From the NCBI GenBank assembly GCA_039545315.1, contig BCIM01000004.1, positions 186,001-250,000 of the forward strand: a DNA stretch of 64,000 nucleotides, in the 5' to 3' direction. This DNA is from Kondoa malvinella. Its lineage: Eukaryota; Basidiomycota; Agaricostilbomycetes; Agaricostilbales; Kondoaceae. Below the pieces are notes generated by a model. The model searched no databases. It was not told where the DNA came from and saw nothing but the letters and a program-made list of their open reading frames with translations. The translations under genes were made by a program, and so were the position numbers. This document shows, in pieces, positions 33,330-45,913 of the stretch. Positions within the stretch are counted from its first letter, which is position 1; each line of letters starts with the position of its first letter.

Positions 33330-35025
33330 TCACATGCCATGCTCATCCAAAGTCCTACACCATTCGCAACCAGCTTTAGAAGATGTTCCAGGCGCCCATA
33401 GTTCAATAGTACAATCAATGCAACTCATTTGAAGGAGATCAGCGACCATAGAGCATTCTTCGGTAAATTCGAAGCAGCGTAGAGATGAAGGGAAAGCTTT
33501 GCAGCCCGGGCACTTCGGTCGCGATGCTTCAAATTTACCGGAAAAGTACAAATGAAGTTTTGTTGGTCTGGTGAAAGCTGAAAGAATTTCCTTGACCAGA
33601 GCTACCTGAAGGTCACAGGGCAGCTCGATGTGAAAGTGCTCTAGCGAAGTGAGCTTTTGGCTGTCGGCAATGAAGTTGTGGAGGCTTGAAGCGAACGCGC
33701 CAGGCATGCCCATATTCGAAGCGTCATCAATCAGTGAGAGATGAAAGTTGCTGAGACAAGGGGCAAAATCTGGTGTGTCGTACCACAGAAGAGGGATGTC
33801 GGAGAATCGACAGCTCAAGCTGACGGTATGCAAATGCTCGAATTCGATCGATTTTCCGAAGGTTGACTTTGCCATGCTGTTGATTGCTGACCCTTCGTCC
33901 CATCGCGAAGAAGTCAGATTTACATTCAGCGTCTGTAACAGAGGAGCTGCTGCAACAATGAACGGCCAGAAGCTTTTAAACTCGCGGGTGTAGATATCCA
34001 GATCCATGTGCTGAAGGGCGGGGAATTTGGCAGGTCGAAAGGAGCCCCTCAGAAGTTCTTGATGCTCAGCCGGATTGATATGAAAGTCTTCCGACGATTT
34101 GAGCCAAAGTTGTCAAGGTCTTGAAAGGCTTTATTCCGTAAACAGAGGTAGGAAGGATACTTAGCAGGCTGTTTCGGTATCCGTGGTCTTCAATTTCGAC
34201 ACTGAGGGTACGCAAATTTGAAAGGAGGGGGCCACTGTTCAAATAATGGGCGATGGAGTACTCATCGCACAGGTCAAGATCCATTTTGCGTAGCTGATTG
34301 GCCTTCTTCAGACCTTCCGAAACGAGACGACGCCCGGCCTCTTCATTCACCCGTTATTTCGCTGATCTCGAGCTGCTCCAAGGTTTCCCAAAACGACATT
34401 GCCGATCCGTGTTCTACCACAGCAGACAAGAAGTCTTTATCGTACTCTTCTTCAGGCGAAAAGGCCGAGAGGCTGAGACTTCTAATAGAAACGAACAAGT
34501 CCAACCCCCCAAAAGCTTCATTCAGCAGAAAGCGACGGATTTCAGTACATCCTGGCGAGCGAATTGCCTTTTGGTAAAGTTTGCAGAGAGAAGAGAAATG
34601 ATCAGACATTCGCAGATCGAGATGCGCCTGCTCCACCTATCTGGCTAGATGCGGAAATTGAGCAATAGGGTCGACAAGTTGCTGGTTGACGCTCTCATGA
34701 TCAACGCTCTCATGATCAGAGCTTCGGTCGTCTTGGTCGCGATAATGCCATTCACAGCCTGGTGTAAGCGCAATGGCGCGGAAGAGAATTCGCTTGGTGA
34801 CTTCGTCTGCAGCTCGTTCAAATGTGAAATTGATGCGACTGAGAAGTACTTACAGAAGAAATGGTTGACGCTTCGAAGTCGCCAAAGTGCTGGCTTTTCA
34901 CAATGATCAAATACTTCGTCCATCAACTCTTGCGGAAAGATTCGACCTGGGCCATGCACGCTTCGTGGGCGTTCGCTCTTGTGACAGAGTCGGAAGCTAT
35001 GGTCGAAAGACATGACTGTCGGCAT
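33330..35025 (-). pseudogene. Broken F-box/leucine-rich-repeat gene
   Basis: The 5' end at 35025 encodes an F-box: RIFPQELMDEVFDHCEKPAL, WRLRSVNHFFCKYF. Leucine-rich repeats follow on the same strand in changing frames: 34343-34636 (SIRSLSLSAF, LEQLEISEITG), 34066-34350 (QLRKMDLDLCDE, LRTLSVEIEDHG) and 33330 to about 34090 (LQTLNVNLTSS, LEHFHIELPC). The last frame ends MDLDIY...CRTLDEHGM. Near 34348 and 34090 the repeats continue smoothly if one base is added or removed, with no splice sites that fit, and a stop (TAG) lies near 34660. At least two small frameshifts therefore break the gene. It is not close to the F-box-like pair at 7322/24536. Sequencing error remains an alternative. Confidence 0.6.
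34689..34718. repeat. 15-base perfect tandem duplication
   Basis: ACGCTCTCATGATCA occurs twice without a gap, at 34689-34703 and 34704-34718, inside the F-box/LRR locus. On the minus strand it adds five codons in frame (LIMRA repeated). Confidence 0.9.
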
Positions 35026-35438
35026 TCCTTTCTACCTGTAAACGATGCTTGTCCAGGCTTGCTCGAACGTGGTGGCTCAACGAAATAACTTCTGAACAGA
35101 CATTTTCAGATGGAAATGTGAGTTTCAGGAGAAAGCATCACCTTCTACAGAAGCGTCTTCAGGCAAACAGCAGAAGTGAATTCACGCCGCAAAGGCGCGT
35201 CTTCGACTCGAGTCTGCCCCGCGCAAGCGCTGAACCAGCAGATGTCAAAGACCGCCAGCAGACGAGGTTGAGGAGCAACGGCAGGCAGTATCACAGTGCG
35301 CCGTAGCGGTGATAAGCAAGGACGAGGAGATATACGGAGATAGCGGTTCTGCTGATGTTTACAGTCGATCAAAGGAAAGGCTTAGTTATGCTCCGGACAG
35401 CCACACGTCGTCTAACAACAGCCATAAGCACGAGAAGG
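35026..35438. promoter_or_regulatory. Divergent 5' region between the F-box/LRR locus and hydroquinone reductase
   Basis: About 410 bases between divergent starts. Short frames on either strand have no recognisable content. Confidence 0.45.
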
Positions 35439-37085
35439 ATGAGTACAGACAAGGACATTACGAAATGGGCATCCAGCGACGGTGCGTCACTTTTCACTTG
35501 GCTGCTCGAGTTCAAGAGACTGAAAGAATACACAAGGCCATTTCAAGAGACAAGCTTCAGTCTTTCGTGATTGTGTCAGCAAGGACCCGAATGCAAAGTA
35601 TCCCGCTGAGAAGGGGCGCTACCATTTATGTGAGTTGCGCTGCGTAAGTCTCATGATGTAATAAGCTCATGTCCGATGCCTTTACAGATGTCAGCTATGC
35701 CTGGTCAGTGTAGACAGCTGCGTGGTCTTGTAGTCGCTAACGGAGCGATACAGTCCTTGGGCACATCGGGCTTTGTTGGTTAGAGCTTTGAAGGGTCTTG
35801 AGGATATCATCTGTCCGTGTCTTCGCATCTCAGTCAGTCGAAGCTGACAGTACGAGCAGCTGTCTCTGTCGTACACCCACACATGAACAAGCAAGGATGG
35901 AGCTTTAACGGCGTAGGCTACGAAGGCCGTAAGTCTCGCCGAAATCTCATTAGTCCAGTAGTCTGACTATGATCGCAGAGGGATCCGATAATGGCAAAGT
36001 CGCAGATGTCTATCCTGACACAGTCAACAACTTCGATCTGTTGCAACAGCTTTACTTTCATCATGAACCAGATTACTCGGGAAGGTACACTGTGCCTGTC
36101 GTTTGGGACAAGAAGACTTCAAAGATCGGTCAGTCGGTCTTTTGTCTTTGTACTATCGGACGTACTGGAAGCATCGGACCGTTCTGACAGTCAATAACGA
36201 AAGTAGCGAGATTGTCCGCTTCCTTTACACCGAAGTGAGCACCCGTCTCGATCTTCTAAACCCATCTGACTCTATCCTTAGTTCGATGACCTCGTATCAG
36301 AAGATAAGAAGGGCGTGACCTACTATCCAGAAAAGTTGCGCAAAGAAATCGACGAGCTCAATTCATGGTATTCTTCCTCTCTATCCACCATTTCGATCTA
36401 ATCATGTCGATAGGGTTTACGACACTGTCAACAATGGAGTCTACAAATCAGGCTTTGCGACTACTCAGGAAGCTTACCTCGAGAATGTCAAATCGCTTGC
36501 TGGTTCGCTTGATCGATTGAACAAGATGCTCGAAGGCAAAGATTATTTGATCGGTGGCACTTTGACTGAAGGTTAGAAGCTTGTCATTACTGGTCTGAAG
36601 AAATGTTGATTGGTTCTTCTCAGCTGATATTCGTCTTTACCCTACTATCATCGTAAGCTCACTCGTCTGGTCTTTCAATCAAGCTGATCTATCCGCAGCG
36701 CTTCGATCCAGTCTACGTCGGTCATTTCAAGTGTAACGTTGGCACTATCAGACACGATTACCCCAACTTGAACCGTTCGTAAACCCTCTCCTCTACTTAA
36801 CTGTACTGAACAATGGGCAACAACAGGATGGATGAAGAACCTCTACTGGAAGAACGACGCTTTCAAATCTACTACACAATTTGATCATATCAAGATTCAT
36901 TATTACAGTATGCTTCTTTCCTTGCAATGAAAAGATAGAGCTAAGGATCGATTCTGTAGCGTCTCACCCGCAGATCAACCCTACAAGAATCGTACCTTAT
37001 GGACCTATACCTGCGTACGTTGTCTACTCGTTATTGCTAAGGTAGGCTAACGTGCAGATGCAGGATCGAGCCGCTGGATGCTTGA
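35439..37085 (+). CDS. ECM4: Glutathionyl-hydroquinone reductase (xi-class GST, Ecm4/Gto2-like)
   Basis: Many small exons, ATG at 35439. Joins give MSTDKDITKWASSDGHFKRQ, then RYHLYVSYACPWAHRALLVR with the CPWA catalytic cysteine, then VVHPHMNKQGWSFNG and VGYEGEGSDN. A thioredoxin-like half continues through YTVPVVWDKKTSKIVNNESS, the TVPVxWD..NNESSEI glutathione-binding segment. The helical half ends DYPNLNRWMKNLYW, and the last exons read INPTRIVPYGPIPAIEPLDA. Every block is diagnostic of glutathionyl-hydroquinone reductases, which reduce glutathionylated quinones in the cytosol. One exon (ATGTCAGCTATGCCTG) is 16 bases and splits the CPWA motif. Some joins are inferred from protein continuity only. 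Confidence 0.92.
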
Positions 37086-37391
37086 AGAGATGCTTTGAAC
37101 TATGAACAGATTGAAATTTTCCAATGAAATATGTCAGATGCTTCAGTCCGCAAAAGCTTGTATCTCTGCCATTCCCATAATAAATACAATTCTATCCCAT
37201 GAAGCCCTGCACATAAGATATAACTAAGGGGAAATGATACAACTGGAACTGCTGGGTACTGTTAGGTGATTGGGAGGGTAAAATGATGAGAGTACCATGC
37301 CGAGCATTGAGAGAGAAAGTAGTGATGAGGCGATTCGCCGTACTTTTGTTACAGGTGCAGTAGAAGAACAGAAGGATTAGGTTGTTGGTGT
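37086..37391. other. Intergenic region between convergent genes
   Basis: About 305 bases shared by the 3' ends of the hydroquinone reductase and the histidine kinase. No gene seen. Confidence 0.5.
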
Positions 37392-40300
37392 CTATTCAAT
37401 TGTTGTCGGTAATGTGATAGCTGGTGGTGAAATGCGAGGAGAAGAGAACGAGTTGACAGTTGAAGCGTGGTAGGCGTCGATATAGTCAGTCGCAGGGCGA
37501 TCTGACATGTGAATCTCCTTCACGCGTTCGCGAGCTTGAGCACAGGCGTCGCGGACATTGCGCTCAAGGACTGGCTTTGTCTGTGAGTCGACGCATTAGC
37601 AACCATCTCGCACACTATGCTCAGCACTGACGAGAATTCGATCAACTCCAGCTGCCAGATATTCGTCTTGATCTTCTTTCAGCGCATTGCCGGTAACCCT
37701 ACAAATGTATGAGCATATTTATCACAAAGATAAGAGTCGTAGAGGCCTACCCGCAGAAGAAATTTCGAAGCCCAATCCGCCTTGCTTCTCTTACCACTTC
37801 GACACCATTCATCCTTGGCATCTGGTTGTCCAGGACTGCACACGACGTCTCTGATTAGACTCACCAGCCCGGCAGAATCGAAGCAACGTACAGATGATAT
37901 CATAGCGATTCGGCTCCTTTGCCGTCCAAGAATCTCGTAGCAGATTGAGAGCGATAAGACCGTCTTCAGCGCAAGTGACTTCGTGTCCCATTCTACAGCA
38001 GTCGAATCAGACATGCTGTACAAAGGTTTTGATATAGCATACCTTGTTATCATACGGGTCATGAGCTATAATCAAGTGGTCAGCCTTGTCGGATTTCACT
38101 GGTAATCCACGTACCTTCCTCGTCAGCCCATCATCATCGACTACAAGGACATTGAGCTAAAGAAAATAACACGGCTCAACATCGATAAGTACGAATGAAG
38201 CTGAGCGAATACCTTTTCCCTTTGGCTATCGTCAACCGGAGTAAGCTCAGGTATACCAGAGACGGGAACGCCGCCAGCGTCCATCGCGATCGGTATCTGA
38301 GCTGCCACAAGCTCTGCACGCTGTAACGGGTCTTTGGCCCGTTCTTTCAAACTGCCCGATGGTTCTGGCGAGGACGGAACGCCGAACTGAGCCATTTCTT
38401 TACTCGATCTGGCTGATTTGTTCGGATCGAGAGTTTGTAAGATGCTAGCGTCTTTGGTCATGCTCGGCCATTTCTTGTCTGGCGATTTTTGATTCGTCTT
38501 CTCGAAGGGTAGTTCAAACCAGAAGGTAGAGCCTTTGTTGCAAATTAGCTAGAAGAAGGAAGCTCCGCATTCAGCACGACCTACCTGTGTTGACTGCGCT
38601 ATGGACCCCGAGGCGCCCACCGCTAAGTTTGATGATCTTTCGGACCAGAGCAAGGCCAAGCCCTGTTTGGCGAAATCGTCGCATCAGACAACACATAACG
38701 TGAGAATATTTCGCCTTACCACTGCCTTTGCCGCCTTGCGTCCTTCCTATCGCAGTCTGAACATAAGGCGAGAACAAACGGTTATCGACCAGATCTCTTG
38801 GACGGATGCCAACACCGCTGTCTGTAATTTCCATGCGGATGATAGCGACATCTTGACGCAGCGTTCTATCGAACGGCATCGCGTCTTCTGATGTAGGTGA
38901 GTCTAATGATGCCTCTTTGAGAGGTTGCTTTTCGTCGGTAACAGGGATTATGATAGTGTTTGACTTTTCGTTTGAGGTTGAGGTCGGATGGAGTAAGCGA
39001 GTCTTGAAGGTGACACTACCGCCTGTCGGAGTAAATTTGCATGCGTTTCTGTGAGGACACTAGATCAGAGCCAAGCTATGCTTGCATATTGATGCACTCA
39101 CGAAGAAAGGTTCGAGATTACTTGAGAAATTCGCATATCATCGCCCAGTAAATAAGGCGAGAAAGCATCGATGGCTGGGTCTAGATCGAGCACAAGGTCG
39201 ATGTCTTTGGCTGCCGCAACAGCTCGGAAAGCCATGAGGATTTGCCGTATCGTCGGATGCAGCTCGAAAGGTTTGTTTGTACATATCAGACGGCCAGCTT
39301 CCATACGCTGTAAGTGCCGGAGGCAATAAGCATAGCAAAACAACAGAGCAATGGCACTAACGTTGAAGTCCAGCACATCATTGAGCACTTTCTCCATCGT
39401 GATGAGTGAAGACGAGAGCCCGGTGATCACTACAAGCGCGGTCAGCCCAGTACACCTGGATTGAGCAAGGACTCACTCTCTCTGCTATCTTCAGGCACAG
39501 CCTTGAAGATGTCTTCGCCCTCTAGATTCTGGAACGCCAGTAAAGCAGTATTGAGCGGCACCCGAACTTCGTGGAAGCTGTGAAATCAAATCCGTATAAG
39601 TGACACAACCATGCGGTGGCTCAGGGACTCACATATACGATACGAAGCGTTTCTTCGATTCTGCGGACTGTCTTTCAGCAATCTGTGCTTTTTGGGTTGC
39701 CTTGTACTGCGCTTTGAGCTGTTCGCGCATGGAAAACATCCTTCTTTGACTCTTCTCTTGCACAAAGGAAGACCATTGAATAGCTGTACAGTCGCATCCC
39801 GCCTATCAGTCCTGAGGATGGAAAACACGGTAGTATTACGTACCGACTTGAAAGAGGATGAAATTGATCAAGTTTCTTGCGAACTTTGGTCGATCCGGCA
39901 CAATCAAGACGCAGATGAGAACAACATAGCCGATCGCTCCAGCTGCCGCAAAGATCCGTTTTTGACCCATCATGAAGAGCGCAAAGGTAGCAGGAGCGAG
40001 CGCCCAAAAGAATAAGCCGAGAAAGTCCTTCTCTCCACAAGTATTGTTTGATGTGTAGAAGCCGCAATACCACATGTCGAAAAGGAAGCCTGAGATTACA
40101 CGTAAGCGCCGTCAGCTGAATCTGAGTAAATTGCTTACAGTATGGGAACGCCCACGTGGCTAGAAACAGCAGAATATTGTACTTGAACGGCCTTTTTCTC
40201 GGCCAGTCTCTTGCGATAACTATGAGGATCGGTGCGATGCAGGCTCCTGCGACGGGCAGGTAGGTCATTTTGTTGAAGAGCGGTATTGGCATGACCTGAG

Positions 40301-41288
40301 TCGCCATGGTGATGACCCAAACAAGGTAAAAGAAGAGCGCTCCGGCGATAGCTGACGCTTTGTTGACGAACCACCTTTCCTTCACGTAGCTACTTTCCTT
40401 GCCAGGATCCGAAAAATTGCTCTCAAAGAAGAAGTAAATGGCCGGGCCGACTCGCCATCGTAGAAAAGCATAAGGCGGAAGCGAAGCGAAACTTGCCGTC
40501 GTAAGTCGAGTATGATGCGAACCGTTTGGCCTGCTTCTGCTCTCCGTTGCACTTCGATCGCTTCGCACGTTGCCTCCTGATCCTATGGTGCTCCCAGTCA
40601 CACCAAGCCCATTGATACCTCCGCTATCCAGGTTCGGAGCTACCGCATTTTCACTTCCTGCCACACCAAAACTGTTGCCGTGAGCCTCCGTGACTAGTAT
40701 CTCATCAAAGTCCCGCTCGACAACAACGACATCCACCGCTTGCTCGAATGTAGTAGTGCCAGCTTGATGATCTTCGAGCAGACTATCTCTTCTTGATCGA
40801 GCGGATTGTAATCTGAATTCCGCTCCAGCTCCCCATTCAGAGCCTGTCCGATTCGTATCAAGGTCCGTAGCGTTCGTCATTGATTCTGAAGGCGATGAAG
40901 GTGGGATCAAAGAGTTGCTGACTGCCGCAAGAACCTTCTTGATCCGGTCGCCGATAGACTGACTAGGGAAACGAGCTGAATTCTGCCGCGGTGCTTGGAA
41001 AGTTGCTCCTGGATTATTGGCATTGTTGAGGACATAATTCCGGGTGCGGACGCGAGAATCATCAGACCCATGAGCGCTGAGCGGCTTGTTCTTTTGCGAA
41101 GAGGTAAACGAGGCATTCGGCGGTTCATCTTTGAGTATTCCGTGATGCGCGGGTCTCAAAGCTACATCTATAGGACGCCCATGTTCGTCAGACACCAAAC
41201 GCGGCCTTGCGCCAAAGTCTACAGAGTTCCTCGTCTTCTCGTTTTCAGAGGACTTGGCAGGCCTTTCAGAGTCGTTGGACCGTTTCAT
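37392..41288 (-). CDS. Hybrid histidine kinase with N-terminal membrane domain
   Basis: Minus strand, start at 41288 (MKRSNDSERPAKSSENEK). About 270 disordered residues come first. A membrane region of roughly six helices follows (AGALFFYLVWVITMATQV, YLPVAGACIAPILIVIA, FFWALAPATFALFMM, AGAIGYVVLICVLIV). The dimerisation/phosphoacceptor helix is RFVSYIFHEVRVPLNTALL, where His is the phosphate site. The ATPase has QVISNLSSNACKFTPTGG (N box), MEITDSGVGI (G1) and GKGSGLGLALVRKI (G2). The C-terminal receiver has LNVLVVDDDGLTRKL and ICLDNQMPRMNGVEV with the phospho-accepting Asp, then GVTGNA and the Lys of LVKPV. Thus sensor, kinase and receiver are fused, feeding a phosphorelay of the Ypd1 type. 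The signal sensed is unknown. Confidence 0.9.
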
Positions 41289-41660
41289 TGGCTTGTACAC
41301 AGCGGATATCGTCGTGCAGGCCCTGCTTGCGAGTGTAGATAGCTCCGCAGTGACCAATTGAGGTAACAAGTAAACACTTCTTTAGCGCTACCGAAACACT
41401 GGGGAAGGGCGTCACAGCACGGAAGCAGCAAGGTCTTGCAGGCCAGACACAAAGTCCGGCGAGCACTTGCAGGATCACTTGTAAGTTAAAGGCAGTGTCG
41501 AAAATCGTTGCATGAAGGCAAAGAAGAATTTCCACGGCAAGTCGCGACACAGCGGTAAGTCTTCTACCCGCTCATTACAGTGGTACAGATTGGTAATTGC
41601 ATCCAACAGCTACTACATACAACTCCCTCAATCGAATCAAACAACACAGCGTACAGCACT
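41289..41660. other. Intergenic region, histidine kinase 5' side to JHD1 3' end
   Basis: About 370 bases with the kinase promoter and JHD1 3' region. No gene recognised. Confidence 0.5.
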
Positions 41661-44451
41661 TCAGGAAGACATGAAGTCGGAAAGGCCAGGCGGGAGAGTG
41701 GCCGACTGATCTCCTACCGGCTGCTGATCAAGCTTGGGCAGGAAGTCCGACAGACCAGGAGGAAGAGCCATAGGTTCCGATTGTTGCGCAAAGTCGCACA
41801 GACCAGCTGGAAGCGAGACTGCTTCAATGGGCGTTTCGATGGGCGTTTCTTCCTTTATACTAGCCATATTCGAGTCTTGAGATTCTTGTCTGACCATAGG
41901 CGATGCTTGAGGTTGAGACATTTCAGGTTGAGACATTGCTTCCATAGCCACAGCCAACTGATCTTCCGCATCTTCTGCCTTTGGTTCCTCTTCAGGCAGT
42001 TTATCCCAAACCACCCGCTCAACAACCGTAGTAACCGTCCTAGTCTCTCTTATGACTTTCCCAGCAGCTCGTACAGTCCGCGTGACCCGAGTCTCAGAAG
42101 TAGTCGTCTTGACTTCCACTTCTTCCTCATCACCAATCGAATCATCCTCCAACGGCCTGCCCATCCTACTCCGGCTAGTGATTGTCTCAGGAGCCTTGAC
42201 TTCCGCTGCACCGTTGTTACCACCAGCAGCAAGCGCACCAGACGCTTTCGTTCGCGGACTAGCAGCTGTGTTTGAGTTGAAATTCTTCAACCTCGCATGC
42301 TTGGCCGAAACGGTAGGTGGTTCGGAAGATTGTTTCCTTTTCCGTGATAAAGCCATAGCAGGTGATTCAGATCGTTTCGCAGCTGATTGCAAGCCTTCCT
42401 CTTCTTCTGTTCGACCTAGACCTTGCAGGACCAAGGCACGGAACTGACTGCACAGCTTATCAGGGCGAGGAATCTCTTCCCATGGAACGTGATCGGTCGC
42501 CCATTTGCGCTGATCAGAAGAAGCGGTAGATGATTCGTCGATTCGGCGAGCTTGTTCTATAAGAAAAACGGAGAGCGCTTTCAGACCTTGTAGGATACGA
42601 GGCGTCACTTCATCAGGCAGGTTTGTGGGCGAGACTGGTCCTTCTAGAGCTTGGAAAAGCTTGGTATAGTGTTTGGCAACATACCAGACTGTCATCAGGT
42701 CAGCATTAACCTTCGCAACGACACAAAGGAGACTCACGGAAGCGAACAAACATTGGGAATCTGAACTTGCGAGGCACCTTGGTAGCGATCTCGATGCGAT
42801 ACAGTTCGAGCTGAGTGCCGATGTTGAGCGAATGTAGAAAGTTGCCGCCGAAGACTAGCGAATCCGATGGAGTGTACTGTACCAGACTCAGACTATCACA
42901 AGGCAGAATCAAGGGCACACACCACAGCGTGAATCCAACCAGTGGGTATGATCATAGTATTGCCTTGAGTCAGCTTGACCTGTGCGATTCAAACAAACTT
43001 AGACCGCGAGACGGCCAATAATGTTATCCACACACCTCATATACATGATCAACTTCATCGCCAAGCCAAGTATTTTCTTGTCTATCCGAACTCCCAGACC
43101 AGCGCTCATACTTTTTCAAGTTCTCTGTTGTAGGCTTGATGAAGTAGAACGTCTTGGATCCTTTCAAAATATGATACCAGACCTGCAAGAATTGTCAGGG
43201 TAGTCTTAAGAGATGCTTGATTGAGCTTACGCTAGACGCAGCGAAGTCAACGTGCTGTCAGAATGAAACAATTGGACCATCAGTTAAGACTGATAAAGCC
43301 GAATGTATCACTGACCCAATCCTATGACCAGAGCTCAGAATCAGCAAAACGCCAAAATGCAAAGCCGCCCAAACTGACCGTCCAACATTTCGCAACGCTC
43401 ATCAAGCAATATTTCTGTACTTTCGGGTACTCCATCTTTCCCTTTCTATGTTTCGGCCAAATAGTATCTACCCAATCGATCGCTTTTACGGCTGCTGGTG
43501 GAGAGATTTGAGCTGCCAGTGCTGTATCTGAAACTTCGAGCGAAATGACGTTCCGGACTTTGGAGCGTTTAGGATCGGAATAATAGGCTGCCCATTGACC
43601 TAATGTCCAATTCGCCAAGTCTGATTGAGATGCAACATCTGTTCGTGTTCACGGATACTTAGCCAATGAAGGCAAAGAACCATGATTCACGAACCTATCA
43701 CTTCCACAGGTGTTTGAGTACCGACGAGCTGCGCTACCTGGTTGATGGTCATCTGATCACTAGGCACACGCATCCCTAGACCTTCTTTATTCTCGATAAT
43801 CAGAGGTTCCAGCATGCTTTCCGGGTGATGCAGCACCCATTCTTCGTCGATGCCTTGTCCATCAGGTAAGACTTTGAATTCATGCGGCGTGATAGGCTTG
43901 GATTGAACAATGTGGTAGAAGCGATGCGGATCTGGTTCTAGACCTTGGTGCAGGTTGGCATAATTGAGGTTCGTCGACTTGTTGCTTCGAGCAGACTTGC
44001 GTGGTGCATTATTGTATTGTATAGTGAGCGGATTGGCAGAGGATGAAGCTGCTTCGAGACAATCGCTGCAATACCACTGTGAGGACCCAAATCAATATCT
44101 CGTCTCGCAGAGCTCTAGAAGCAGTGATAGCCCACTTTATCAATGTTTTCAAGGTTGGACACAGGCTCGTCCGTCACGCAGTGCCAATGAAACCAGGTGG
44201 AGCACCTAAACACTTGCGAATATCAACATATTGACCTCCCGAGTAACTTGCCGCTTAGCCACGCACTGATCACAGCCTATCCAATCTACAGAGTCATCGT
44301 CTATTTTCTTTGGTCTGCCGCGGCCTGGCTTGGTAGGACAGCGAGGGCAAGGTTCTGTAATGGAACTGTTGCGAGCGTGTTTGCCTGCTTTCGCTGAAGT
44401 GTTGGAAATGGCAGAAGCAGCAGAGGCAGCTGCGTTGCGCTTTGGTGGCAT
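41661..44451 (-). CDS. JHD1: JmjC histone H3K36 demethylase with PHD finger (JHD1/KDM2-like)
   Basis: Minus strand, start at 44451 ([18 protein letters not shown]). An N-terminal PHD finger is assembled from [24 protein letters not shown], then WFHWHCV and GYHCF. The JmjC domain follows: [20 protein letters not shown], then [20 protein letters not shown] with the Fe-binding HxD, then [20 protein letters not shown] with the distal His, then [20 protein letters not shown]. This order and GNFLHS motif define the JHD1/KDM2 group, Fe(II)/2-oxoglutarate dioxygenases that demethylate H3K36. The C-terminal 330 residues are a helical bundle, then acidic and Ser/Pro-rich sequence in which LPPGLSDF recurs (residues near [12 protein letters not shown] and [13 protein letters not shown]). 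Confidence 0.92.
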
Positions 44452-44878
44452 ACTCCAAGCAGGGTATATACTGCAACGTGGTTCGAAGAAAGAGAAAGGC
44501 AGATGTCGATCTCAAGTCAATAAGTTGAGTCGAGTCGTTGGTCTCAAATGTGAACGTATATCTCGCTATAGCTATGCCGCTTGGTTGATATGTACAGATA
44601 CTTTCATTTTATTCGATATGTTTGAGACTCCTTTGATTTGGTTGCTTTCCTACATGCTATTGCACTCAAGGCTTGTAGGTAGGGTCTTCGGCCCTGTCTT
44701 CTGGACCTCTGCTTAGAGGTGAGCGGGCTGCACATGCTGCCGAGAGAGCAAACTAACCCGTCTGCAACGGTATCGGCAGTAGCTGAACAAGTCACATCAG
44801 CATCTATACGTCAATTTCTCTCACATCTGAGCTCACAAAGGCCTCCATCTTTTGCAGTTCCACCAACTTTACGAGCAG
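44452..44878. promoter_or_regulatory. JHD1 5' region
   Basis: About 430 bases between the JHD1 start and the stop of the next small minus-strand gene. T-rich segments occur around 44580-44650. No further gene recognised. Confidence 0.45.
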
Positions 44879-45372
44879 TCAGCTTGCAACAAACACAACA
44901 TCTGAAGACTCGCCTCCTGGTGCAGGGTTGCTTGTCTTTACATTGCCTTCGGAGCGAGTAAATCTGCAAAGACATCAGCGATTGTCCACACGTCGAGCAG
45001 GATACGTACGGCTTCTCCCGGGATTCTCCTCCAGGCGGCAGGTATTGTGCATCAACTCGCTTATCATCCGGACCTATGCCCCATCAGATCAGCTGATACT
45101 TCGACACCTGAATATACGCAACTCACCTCCGTCACGAACAGTGTCTATCGCTGTATCAGCTGCAGCCCTACGGAAGCATGCAAAGAAGTACCTGCTGTGC
45201 CTACAAGCCATTCGAAATCAGCACGACTCAAATTCGGTCACCGAGGCATGACTTACTGAGTCCACCATCTTGGGCAGTGCCTGCGTTCAGTAAAAAGGTT
45301 CAGTACGTTGCAACACTTCTTCGGACCCGATATCGTACCTCCAACGCCCGGTGCTGCGTTCTGTGCTGACAT
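44879..45372 (-). CDS. Very small Gly/Ser/Asp-rich protein of unknown function, split into about six exons
   Basis: ATG at 45372, stop at 44879. The best chain of GT-AG joins reads MSAQNAAPGVGGTAQDGGLS, then ADTAIDTVRDGVDAQYLPP, then GGESREKPFTRSEGNVKTS and PAPGGESSDVVFVAS, about 70 residues from 490 bases of DNA. The PGGES block occurs twice (LPPGGESREK, APGGESSDV), a hint of a small repeated unit. No signal peptide or domain is seen, and composition is disordered. It may be a small stress-type hydrophilic protein. Because the exons are short, the model needs transcript data to confirm. Confidence 0.4.
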
Positions 45373-45913
45373 GATTTGCTGTGTATTGGTGTCTGTTTGT
45401 GTCTGTGTGTTCAAGTAGGAAGACAGAGCACTGTTGCTCTCGCTAGGACAAGGGGTGCTGGTGTTTTGATAACTGGCTTCCCGAAGCGGTCATGCAACTC
45501 TTGGCGGGGTTAGGTGCTTAAGCTTAAGCCTTAAGTCGCACAGTCCGTCGGAGTCAGACCAGCCTTCTGTGCTTAGCTAGTAGCCAGATAGAACATCTAA
45601 TATTGCTCTGTTATAGACGCGAGCTACAGCTCAAGATTCGGCGTCCCTTCGCATTCATGCGTTTCGAGCCTCGACATCTCAGGACTCAATCTCACTGTCT
45701 CTTGCTTGCGCTCTATACTTCTTGCTCTCAATCTCTGCGTGCCATACTTGAAATCTCTGCGAAGAGCTTCCCTTTGTTCCTTTTTCCAGAAGTCCTCTCG
45801 CTTTCTGTCCTTGTCTTTCGCTTTCGACTGCTTCATTATCAGACCCTCTTATGAGCCATCGGAGCGGCCCAAGCTCGTATTCTTACTCTCTTACGGCCTG
45901 AAGTCATCAGCCT
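45373..45913. promoter_or_regulatory. Divergent region upstream of the membrane-protein paralogues
   Basis: About 540 bases. Contains GCTTAAGCTTAAGCCTTAAG (around 45518-45537), a CTTAAG-rich cluster, and pyrimidine-rich tracts from 45690 to 45830. No gene is called; open frames here are short. Confidence 0.45.
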
